Source: CAZYPU01 sp049642705 (GTDB lineage Bacteria; Omnitrophota; Gorgyraeia; JABMRN01; RBG-13-46-9). From it: a stretch of DNA of 12,467 nucleotides. Position 1 is the first letter of the stretch; each line of letters starts with the position of its first letter. Of the stretch, positions 6,618 through 12,467 are shown one piece after another. The DNA is taken from assembly GCA_049642705.1 (NCBI GenBank), contig JBARPB010000099.1, forward strand, positions 1 to 12,467, in the 5' to 3' direction. The notes beneath the pieces were generated by a model. That model searched no databases and had not been told where the DNA came from. It saw only the letters and a program-made list of their open reading frames with translations. Made by a program: the position numbers and the translations under genes.

Positions 6618-7991
6618 ATGAAAATATATAATACCCTTTCGCGAAAGAAAGAAAAACTAAAAGCCAAAAAAATCGGAATTTACGTGTGCGGTCCCACGGT
6701 GTATGATGACCCGCATATCGGGCACGCGAGAAGCGCCTACGCGTTTGACGTTATCGTGCGTTACCTGAAATTCAAACGCTTTAAAATCATGTTCGTGAGG
6801 AACGTGACCGATATAGACGATAAGATAATCGAGAGAGCCAGGCGCCAGAGCGGTGAGGGGGGCTTGAAGGATAAAGTTAAGAAAATTGCAAAGACGTATT
6901 TGAAGCGATACCACGAGGATATGGTCCTTCTGGGGCTTCTGGCGCCTAACAGGGAGCCGAAAGCGACGGAGACAATCCGCGACATGATCGATTTCATCGA
7001 GATACTGATAAAGAAAGGCTTCGCCTACACCTCCGGCGGAAGTGTCTATTTTGACGTGAGGAAATTCAAGGATTACGGGAAGCTCTCGGGCCGGTCGCTC
7101 GGCGAGATGCGGAAAGGTGTGCGCGTCTCGCTTGACAAAAACAAAAAAGACCCGCTGGATTTCGCTTTGTGGAAGGCATCTAAAAAAGATGAGCCGACAT
7201 GGCCGAGCCCGTGGGGCGATGGCAGGCCGGGCTGGCATATAGAGTGCTCGGTGATGAGCACTAAAATCCTGGGGAAAAATTTCACGATACACGGCGGAGG
7301 GCTTGACCTTATATTTCCCCATCACGAAAACGAGATCGCCGAGACCGTTTGCGCCGGCAAGAAAAGTGCTAAATACTGGATTCACAACGGCCTTTTGACA
7401 ATTAATGGCCAAAAAATGTCAAAGTCCCTCGGGAATTTCATAACAATAAGGGATTTTATCAGCAAGTACAAAGATGTAAATTTGCTAAAGCTGCTTTTTT
7501 TATCCAGCCATTACAGGCATCCCGTTGACTACACGGAAGGCAAGATTAATGAAATGGCGAAGATGAAAGAGAGGATAATCATATTCGTAGAAAAAGCGGA
7601 AAAATTCAAAACCAAAAAGCAAAATTCAAAAATAAAGAAAGTGAAAGAAAAGTTTATAAAAGCGATGGATGATGATTTTAACACACCGGAGGCGCTGGGG
7701 GCGATTTTCGAACTGGTAAATTTAGGAAATATTTATTTATCGGAGAAGAAAACAGAATCTGCCGTGTGCGCCAAAGACGTATTATTGACTTTAACGGATA
7801 TTCTGGGAATTTCGCTGGAAGTGCCCGAATCGGCGCTGGAAGGCCGAGATGCGAAACTTATAAAGGAAAGAGAACAGGCACGCCGCGGCAAGGATTTTGA
7901 AAAGGCGGATGAAATAAGGAAAGAATTGTTGGAAAGAGGCATAATTCTGGAAGACACAAAAACAGGTACAAAATGGCGAAGAAAACTTTGA
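6618..7991 (+). CDS. cysS: Cysteinyl-tRNA synthetase
   Basis: This class I synthetase charges tRNA-Cys. Its 457 residues are close to the usual length (E. coli 461). Visible are HIGH at 33-36, the zinc ligands C24, C210 (GWHIEC), H235 and E239 (FPHHENE), and KMSKS at 266-270. The DALR-type anticodon region starts near DDDFNTPEALGAIFELV (351-367), and the C-terminal helical part carries GKDFEKADEIRKELLERG. The ATG follows cysE by 27 bases and has no clear ribosome site. The gene overlaps tmk by 19 bases in another frame. The linker at residues 329-345 is very lysine-rich and is encoded by an A-rich direct repeat (see the repeat entry), while catalytic parts are normal. Confidence 0.96.
   Translation: MKIYNTLSRKKEKLKAKKIGIYVCGPTVYDDPHIGHARSAYAFDVIVRYLKFKRFKIMFVRNVTDIDDKIIERARRQSGEGGLKDKVKKIAKTYLKRYHEDMVLLGLLAPNREPKATETIRDMIDFIEILIKKGFAYTSGGSVYFDVRKFKDYGKLSGRSLGEMRKGVRVSLDKNKKDPLDFALWKASKKDEPTWPSPWGDGRPGWHIECSVMSTKILGKNFTIHGGGLDLIFPHHENEIAETVCAGKKSAKYWIHNGLLTINGQKMSKSLGNFITIRDFISKYKDVNLLKLLFLSSHYRHPVDYTEGKINEMAKMKERIIIFVEKAEKFKTKKQNSKIKKVKEKFIKAMDDDFNTPEALGAIFELVNLGNIYLSEKKTESAVCAKDVLLTLTDILGISLEVPESALEGRDAKLIKEREQARRGKDFEKADEIRKELLERGIILEDTKTGTKWRRKL
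7601..7631. repeat. 11-bp direct repeat, A-rich, inside cysS
   Basis: AAAATTCAAAA occurs at 7601-7611 and again at 7621-7631, a 20-base period. It encodes residues KFKTKKQNSKIK (329-340) in a linker between the catalytic and anticodon-binding parts of CysRS. Base composition here is far more A-rich than in the flanks. It may be simple low-complexity drift or a remnant of a short A-rich repeat inserted in frame. Confidence 0.6.
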
Positions 7992-8626
7992 AGCGCGGAA
8001 TATTTATCACCTTCGAGGGGCCGGAGCGCTCGGGCAAGAGTACCCATTCGCATCTTGCAGCCGCTTTTTTAAAAAAAGAAGGATACGACGTTGTTTACAC
8101 CCGCGAGCCTGGCGGGACCGCCGTCGGAGACAAAATAAGGGACGTTCTTCTTAATGCGAAAAATATCCATATGTCGCCCCTTGCCGAGGCACTGCTTTTT
8201 GAGGCAAGCCGCTCGGAACTCGTGAGGAAAGTGATAAAACCGGCACTTCTTAAAAAGAAGATAGTTATAAGCGATAGGTTTCACGACGCCACTTGTGTAT
8301 ACCAGGGATATGCCGGAGGTGTTCCCTTGAAAGACATAGAAAAGATAGAGTCCCTTTCCATGAAAGGGGTTAAACCCGACCTTACGATACTTCTGGATAT
8401 AGACGCGAAAACGGGCCTTGGAAAGGTACGCCGCGGCAAAAAGGACAGAATGGAATCCAAGAAGCTTTCTTTCCACAGGAAGGTAAGGGCGGGTTACCTG
8501 GCCCTCGCAAGGAAGGATAAAAAAAGAATAAAGGTCATAAGAACAAAGGGCACGATAGGTGCCACTTTTAAAGAAGTGAGAATTGAGGTCATGAATGCCG
8601 TCAAGAGATATAAAAGGGCAGGATAG
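7973..8626 (+). CDS. tmk: Thymidylate kinase
   Basis: TMK phosphorylates dTMP to dTDP, the step that leads to dTTP. The 217 residues carry a P-loop in FEGPERSGKST (14-24), then TREPGGT (43-49), SDRFHDATCVYQG (100-112), and a basic LID segment with VRRGKKDRM (142-150). Length is typical for bacteria (about 205-220). Oddity: R19 in the P-loop stands where bacterial (type II) enzymes usually have Gly (GPEGSGKS or GxDGxGK); a basic residue there is typical of type I enzymes such as human and yeast. Basic LID residues are also kept. The DRF segment is slightly atypical (HDAT where many have a T/SDSS-like run). The ATG lies within the end of cysS (19-base overlap) and the gene overlaps holB by 32 bases. 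Confidence 0.93.
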   Translation: MAKKTLKRGIFITFEGPERSGKSTHSHLAAAFLKKEGYDVVYTREPGGTAVGDKIRDVLLNAKNIHMSPLAEALLFEASRSELVRKVIKPALLKKKIVISDRFHDATCVYQGYAGGVPLKDIEKIESLSMKGVKPDLTILLDIDAKTGLGKVRRGKKDRMESKKLSFHRKVRAGYLALARKDKKRIKVIRTKGTIGATFKEVRIEVMNAVKRYKRAG

Positions 8627-9455
8627 CGCCCTTGAGATACTAAAGGCAAACCTCGCAAGCGATAGAATTTTTTCAGGTTATCTCTTTGCCGGAGCGGACA
8701 AAAGCGCCATGCTTCTGGCGGCAAAGAGTTTTGCAAAGGCCGTAAACTGCCTTTCCGGGAAGGTGGACGCCTGCGAGTCATGCGTATCCTGCAGGAAGAT
8801 AAACTCGCAAAATCATCCCGATGTTTTCTTCGTGGAGCCGAGGGGCGCGTCTTCTTCTATCACCATAGACCAGATAAGGACCGTTATCCGGCAGGCCAAC
8901 CTGAAACCCTACGAGGCAAGAAAGAAGGTTTTTATCATAAACGGGGCCCACTCCATGAACGCTGAGGCCTCCAACGCGTTCCTGAAAACCCTGGAAGAGC
9001 CACCGCTTGACACGACCTTCATACTTATAAGCCGTTCGGAAGAACTGCTCCTTCCCACAATCGTATCGCGCTGCTACGTTGTAAAGTTTTCCCCCGCGCC
9101 GCTTTCAGGCAGTTTCCCCGGCGCAAGCATCGAAGAGGCATTCGCCTTTAAAGAAAAAAGTAGAGAAGAGCTTAAAGAGGACCTCGATGTTCTCCTTGCC
9201 TTTTTCCGTGACATATTTTTATACAAGGCGACAGGCAAGGAAGAGGGGCTTTTCCACAAGGACAAAATCGCCGAGATAAAGGCCCAAAGCGAAAAATATA
9301 CCTCGGAGGAGCTTGACGGCTTGATAAAAAGGATAATTACACTGCGCTCATACGTGGATTACAACGTAAACCCGAAGATTATCGCCTGCGTGTTGAATAG
9401 TGAAATCAAGCGAAAGGACACACATGTACGAAGTAGTACAGGTAAGGCTGCGTGA
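8595..9455 (+). CDS. holB: DNA polymerase III delta' subunit (clamp loader)
   Basis: HolB is the delta' part of the clamp loader that places the sliding clamp on DNA. The 286 residues show the RFC-like start (IKGQDSALEILKANL, then GYLFAGADKSAML). A zinc module follows with C52, C60, C63 and C66 (CESCVSC at 60-66). Next are SSITIDQIRTVIRQANLKPY (87-106) and NAEASNAFLKTLEEPP (122-137), then the SRC motif at 158-160. The Walker A region (GADKSAM) lacks the GK[ST] residues and the Walker B region reads IINGAHSM, so ATP binding is not expected. That is acceptable for delta', a stator subunit. The C-terminal domain is short compared with about 330 aa in E. coli. The gene overlaps tmk by 32 and ricT by 32 bases, indicating coupled translation. 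Confidence 0.93.
   Translation: MPSRDIKGQDSALEILKANLASDRIFSGYLFAGADKSAMLLAAKSFAKAVNCLSGKVDACESCVSCRKINSQNHPDVFFVEPRGASSSITIDQIRTVIRQANLKPYEARKKVFIINGAHSMNAEASNAFLKTLEEPPLDTTFILISRSEELLLPTIVSRCYVVKFSPAPLSGSFPGASIEEAFAFKEKSREELKEDLDVLLAFFRDIFLYKATGKEEGLFHKDKIAEIKAQSEKYTSEELDGLIKRIITLRSYVDYNVNPKIIACVLNSEIKRKDTHVRSSTGKAA
9413..9418 (+). promoter_or_regulatory. Ribosome binding site of ricT
   Basis: AAAGGA lies five bases before ATG 9424, inside the end of holB. It selects this ATG over an in-frame GTG at 9400, which would add eight residues not typical of the family start MYEVV. Confidence 0.65.
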
Positions 9456-10209
9456 GGCCGGCAAGATATCGTATTTCTCCACCGGAAGGCTCAAGTTCAA
9501 GATAGGCGATTACGTAATCGTCGAGCAGGACCGCGGCCTGGAATACGGGCAGATTATTTCCGAAGCGGAGAGCGTGCTCGATACGGAAATCGAAAAACCC
9601 CTTCGCAAGGTCATACGCAAGACCAACCCCTGGGACCACCACCAGATAGAGAAAAACAGGAAAAAGTCGAAGGAGATCATGCAGACCTGCGAGAGAAAAA
9701 TAGCGGAGCACCGCCTCCCGATGAAACTGGTTGAGGCGGAATACTCATTCGACCGCTCAAAGATTATTTTTTACTTCACGGCCGACGGCCGCATAGATTT
9801 CAGGAACCTCGTGAGGGACCTGGCCAATATTTTTAAAGCGAGAATCGAGCTCAAGCAGATAGGCGTAAGGGACGAGGCGAAACTCATGGGCGGCTACGGC
9901 CCCTGCGGCAAGGAGCTCTGCTGCGTGAAATTCCTGAAGGACTTCGAGCCGGTTACGATAAGGATGGCGAAGGACCAGAACCTGCCGTTAAACCCGACGA
10001 AGATCTCCGGCCTCTGCGGCCGGCTCATGTGCTGTCTTAGCTACGAAAATAAGACCTACAATGAGCTCATAAAGGGTCTTCCGAGAATCGGCCACGAGAT
10101 AAAGACAGAAAAAGGAAAAGGAAAGGTTGTATCGCTTAACCCGCTTAAACGGAGCGCGACAGTCGAAATCGAAAGCGGCAAGCGCGTTGAGGTAAAATTC
10201 AAGGATTAA
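9424..10209 (+). CDS. ricT: PSP1 domain protein, RicT/YaaT-like
   Basis: The 261 residues match the PSP1 C-terminal family. In B. subtilis RicT (YaaT) works with RicA and RicF in an iron-sulfur-containing complex that affects RNase Y-dependent mRNA processing, sporulation and biofilm genes. Seen here are the start MYEVVQVRLREAGKISYF, the stretch FKIGDYVIVEQDRGLEYGQI (25-44), and two Cys clusters: GGYGPCGKELCCVKFL (C161, C166, C167) and SGLCGRLMCCLSYE (C198, C203, C204). These cysteines could hold an Fe-S cluster. The C-terminal part resembles a KOW/SH3-like stretch (GHEIKTEKGKGKVVSLNPLK). The gene sits between holB and metG as in Firmicutes. RicA and RicF homologues are not in this window, so the same partnership is only inferred. 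The start at 9424 is chosen by family start and ribosome site. Confidence 0.92.
   Translation: MYEVVQVRLREAGKISYFSTGRLKFKIGDYVIVEQDRGLEYGQIISEAESVLDTEIEKPLRKVIRKTNPWDHHQIEKNRKKSKEIMQTCERKIAEHRLPMKLVEAEYSFDRSKIIFYFTADGRIDFRNLVRDLANIFKARIELKQIGVRDEAKLMGGYGPCGKELCCVKFLKDFEPVTIRMAKDQNLPLNPTKISGLCGRLMCCLSYENKTYNELIKGLPRIGHEIKTEKGKGKVVSLNPLKRSATVEIESGKRVEVKFKD
10201..10205 (+). promoter_or_regulatory. Ribosome binding site of metG
   Basis: AAGGA at the very end of ricT, four bases before GTG 10210, supports the unusual GTG start. The GTG follows the ricT TAA directly with no gap. Confidence 0.5.
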
Positions 10210-11772
10210 GTGAAGAAGCTATATATAACAACGCCGCTTTATTACGTAAACGCAAAACCGCACATAGGGCATTCCTATACTCAGATAATTTGCGATATGG
10301 CCGGCCGGTTCGCCAAACAATGCGGTCGCGAAGTCTTTTTTATGACGGGAACCGATGAACACGGCGAGAAGATAGAAAAAGCCGCCCAAGAGGCAGGTTT
10401 TAAAAAAGGACAGGAAAAAAAATTCGTAAATACCATCGTGCCCCATTTTAAAAAGTTATGGAAAAAACTCAATATAGAATACGACCATTTCATACGCACC
10501 ACGGAGGAGGTGCACGAAGAGACGGTAAAAAAGGTTTTATCGATACTATATGAGAAAAAAAAGATATACAAAAAAGTTTATAAAGGTTATTTCTGCACCC
10601 CGTGCGAGATGTTCTGGACGGATACGCATGCCCCGGACGGTATATGCCCGGACTGTAAAAGAAAATTAGAAAAACTGGACGAAGAAAATTATTTTTTCAA
10701 GATTTCCGAATATCAGAAAGATTTAATCGAGTATATAAAAGACAAACCCGACTTTATTCTTCCCGTAATAAGAAGGAATGAAGTGCTGAGCTTCCTCGAA
10801 AAGAATGAACTTCAGGACCTCTGTATATCCAGGCCGAAAACGAGGCTCTCCTGGGGCATTGAGATCCCCTTCGATAAAAACTTTGTAACCTATGTATGGC
10901 TTGATGCCCTCGTAAACTACATATCCGGAATAGGGTATTTGGATGACAGAAAGCGATTCGATTCGCTCTGGCCAAATGTTACCCACGTGATAGGAAAAGA
11001 TATCCTGCGCCACCACGCGATTTATTGGCCGATTATGCTTTTAGCCCTTGACGAGAAACCCCCGCAGCATATTTTTACTCATGGCTGGTGGATGGTTGAA
11101 GACGAGAAGATGTCTAAATCCAAAGGAAACATAGTCGACCCTATAGGGGTTATAGATAAATACGGGGTGGATGCATTCAGGTATTATCTTTTGAGCGCCG
11201 TTCCCTTCGGCTATGACGGAACTTTCTCCGAAAGGCTGTTTGTAGAGAGATATAACAATGATCTTGCAAATGACCTGGGAAATCTCCTCAACAGGACCCT
11301 CACAATGCTCGATAAATATTTTGACGGAGTTGTTCCGGAAATTCAGCCTTCTTCCTGCGATAAAGATATAAAAGATGCTGTTCAGGATATCCCGCTAAAG
11401 GTCGGTTGTGGCCTTCTGCACTTCAATTCGTCTTCTGCGCTAAGGGATATATTGAAGTTAGTAAATAAAGCAAATAAACACATAGAGTGGAAGGCGCCCT
11501 GGAAGCTTGCGAAAGATAATAAGGAAAGTTTGAGCGCGGTTATGTATGAATTAATACAGGCTATAGGGATTATAGCGGTAGTAATTTATTCTTTCATGCC
11601 GGATACGGCGCGTAAGATGTGGAAGCAGCTTGGAATGAAATCGGATATAGCCTCTGTTAAGTTATATATAGCCAACGTAAAGGAAAAAGAAAAATTTTGG
11701 GGAATAATACCTTCAGGAACAAAAATCCGCAAAGGTAAACCGCTTTTTCCCCGTATTGAGGTAAATAAATAG
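10210..11772 (+). CDS. metG: Methionyl-tRNA synthetase (short form, no EMAP-II domain)
   Basis: This class I synthetase charges initiator and elongator tRNA-Met. The 520 residues show YITTPLYYVNAKPHIGHSYT with HIGH at 18-21, and MTGTDEHGEKI (45-55). A four-Cys zinc knuckle follows (C129, C132, C146, C149), then TYVWLDALVNYISGIGY (227-243) and KMSKS at 300-304. An alpha-helical anticodon-binding domain comes last (DLANDLGNLLNRT and WKAPWKLAKD). Many Firmicute forms reach about 650-670 aa with a C-terminal EMAP-II tRNA-binding domain. This one stops without it, so it is the short form and not a truncation. The GTG start begins immediately after the ricT TAA. Codons look more AT-rich (many AAA, ATA, TAT) than in ricT, judged by eye only. 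Confidence 0.96.
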   Translation: MKKLYITTPLYYVNAKPHIGHSYTQIICDMAGRFAKQCGREVFFMTGTDEHGEKIEKAAQEAGFKKGQEKKFVNTIVPHFKKLWKKLNIEYDHFIRTTEEVHEETVKKVLSILYEKKKIYKKVYKGYFCTPCEMFWTDTHAPDGICPDCKRKLEKLDEENYFFKISEYQKDLIEYIKDKPDFILPVIRRNEVLSFLEKNELQDLCISRPKTRLSWGIEIPFDKNFVTYVWLDALVNYISGIGYLDDRKRFDSLWPNVTHVIGKDILRHHAIYWPIMLLALDEKPPQHIFTHGWWMVEDEKMSKSKGNIVDPIGVIDKYGVDAFRYYLLSAVPFGYDGTFSERLFVERYNNDLANDLGNLLNRTLTMLDKYFDGVVPEIQPSSCDKDIKDAVQDIPLKVGCGLLHFNSSSALRDILKLVNKANKHIEWKAPWKLAKDNKESLSAVMYELIQAIGIIAVVIYSFMPDTARKMWKQLGMKSDIASVKLYIANVKEKEKFWGIIPSGTKIRKGKPLFPRIEVNK

Positions 11773-11801
11773 CCCGAATACGATAATTTGCTTTTTGGGC
11801 T
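11771..11801 (+). terminator. Weak hairpin after metG (possible terminator, no T-run)
   Basis: AGCCCGAA at 11771-11778 can pair with TTTGGGCT at 11794-11801, with one G-T wobble and a 15-base loop. It starts on the metG stop codon. No T-run follows on the 3' side, and the right arm overlaps the putative promoter of the next gene. It is too weak to be called a clear intrinsic terminator. Confidence 0.25.
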
Positions 11802-11816
11802 GTCGTGTGCTATATT
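11788..11816 (+). promoter_or_regulatory. Putative sigma70-type promoter before the GspE/PilB gene
   Basis: TTGCTT at 11788-11793 and TATATT at 11811-11816 are separated by 17 bases, the preferred spacing for the housekeeping sigma factor. A second choice, TTGGGC (11795-11800) with TATACT (11817-11822), has a 16-base spacer. Either would start transcription only a few bases before ATG 11829, which has no Shine-Dalgarno sequence. This 56-base gap is the most plausible place in the window for a new transcription unit. Confidence 0.4.
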
Positions 11817-11828
11817 TATACTAATATC

Positions 11829-12467
11829 ATGGAAAAAAGCGCAAAACAAAAACGCCTTTTAGGGCAAGAATTAGTAAAAGCGGGCCTTTTGACGTCCGAA
11901 CAACTCGAATTCGCGCTTAAAGAACAGCGTAAACTAAAAGGCAAAAGCAGGGAGCGCCTCGGTGAAATCATAATAAGATGCGGATTTATAGAGGAAAAAC
12001 TGATGATACACTTCCTTGAGAAATATCTCGACATTCCCTATATGAATTTAAAAGAAAGAGACCATATAGACCCCAGGGCCCTGGCTTTGATACCCGAGAG
12101 GATGGCCAGGAACTTTAAGCTAATAGGCGTAAATGTAGTTGACGGCAAGTTCCACGTAGCAATGTCCAACCCCTTTGACGTAATAGCCCTGGATACCTTA
12201 CGGATTAAAACGGGGTATAAAATCGAGAGGTGGTTCACCCAGTCCCGGGAGATCGAAGAGACCATAGATAAATTCTATAAGGATCAGACAATCGAAAAGT
12301 CTATTCACGAGTTTATCGATTTAAAACAAAAAGAAGCCGAGAAGGAAAAAAAAGTCGTAAGGGTTAGCGCAAAAGCGGAGCACAAGAAACTGGAGGAAGA
12401 AGCGGCCCAGGCGCCGGTCGTAGAATTTGTAAACCAGCTTCTCGGAAAGGCCGTCCGGCAGGGCGCA
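11829..12467 (+). CDS. GspE/PilB-family secretion or pilus ATPase, N-terminal part (cut by window edge)
   Basis: The frame runs open for 213 codons from ATG 11829 to the right edge, with no stop, so the gene is 3'-truncated. The visible part is the N-terminal domain of type II secretion/type IV pilus assembly ATPases. Residues 9-33 read as an MshEN-like motif (RLLGQELVKAGLLTSEQL, ending ALKEQ). A second related motif, RLGEIIIRCGFIEEKLM, starts at 43. Next come YLDIPYMNL (66-74), DPRALALIPERMARN (about 80-94), VAMSNPFDVIALDTL and a helix ending IEETIDKFY. A charged linker (about 155-200) follows, and APVVEFVNQLLGKAVRQGA at the edge is the start of the ATPase core (NxLLxxAxxxGA pattern). Walker motifs lie beyond the window. 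GspE and PilB cannot be told apart here. It would act at the inner membrane. Confidence 0.9.
   Translation, partial: MEKSAKQKRLLGQELVKAGLLTSEQLEFALKEQRKLKGKSRERLGEIIIRCGFIEEKLMIHFLEKYLDIPYMNLKERDHIDPRALALIPERMARNFKLIGVNVVDGKFHVAMSNPFDVIALDTLRIKTGYKIERWFTQSREIEETIDKFYKDQTIEKSIHEFIDLKQKEAEKEKKVVRVSAKAEHKKLEEEAAQAPVVEFVNQLLGKAVRQGA

Noticed and set aside
6657..7412. Minus-strand open frame of 251 codons inside cysS
   Set aside because: It lies wholly within cysS, whose catalytic motifs are intact, and shows no domain or ribosome site of its own.
1..12467. tRNA genes, CRISPR array, insertion sequences, prophage or defence genes
   Set aside because: No cloverleaf, regularly spaced repeat, transposase or defence-protein motif was seen; the genes cover nearly all of the window and are housekeeping types.

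Overview
This window reads as one contiguous, tightly packed housekeeping locus from a diderm bacterium. Every convincing gene is on the + strand. Thirteen protein genes fill almost the whole 12.5 kb, with gaps or overlaps mostly between -32 and +72 bases. I see no tRNA, rRNA, CRISPR array, transposase or phage gene, and no non-coding stretch longer than 72 bases. A lipid-transport MCE system and a type II secretion/type IV pilus ATPase imply an outer membrane. The backbone gene order (clpC, yacL-like PIN/TRAM gene, ispD, ispF, cysE, cysS, then tmk, holB, ricT, metG) recalls the two Bacillus subtilis clusters clpC-radA-disA-yacL-ispD-ispF-gltX-cysE-cysS and tmk-holB-yaaT-metS. That mixture fits an uncultured diderm lineage such as Omnitrophota, but the assignment is inference from gene order and cannot be proven here.

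Layout. Bases 1-1432 hold the 3' part of clpC, an unfoldase of the ClpCP protease. Bases 1481-3634 hold mlaE-mlaF-mlaD, the permease, ATPase and MCE substrate-binding subunit of a phospholipid transporter. Bases 3651-4670 hold a four-helix membrane PIN/TRAM protein. Bases 4677-5909 hold ispD and ispF of the MEP isoprenoid pathway, separated by a perfect 21-bp inverted repeat and a 14-bp tandem duplication. Bases 5916-7991 hold cysE and cysS (cysteine synthesis and charging). Bases 7973-10209 hold tmk, holB and ricT, joined by 19 to 32 bp overlaps. metG follows at 10210-11772, and the window ends inside a GspE/PilB-family ATPase gene that starts at 11829.

The genes look like a long polycistronic unit, with a likely new promoter only in the 56-bp gap before the last gene. 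They serve several core processes: proteolysis, envelope lipid transport, isoprenoid precursors, cysteine supply and tRNA charging, dTTP supply, the DNA polymerase clamp loader, and secretion or pilus assembly.

No wholly new multi-gene system is evident. The most notable points are the palindrome-plus-tandem-repeat element that supplies the ispD stop codon; a thymidylate kinase whose P-loop carries an arginine as in type I enzymes; a serine acetyltransferase with an N-terminal membrane anchor; a probable c-di-GMP-binding (MshEN-like) domain on the last ATPase; and RicT in a diderm context.
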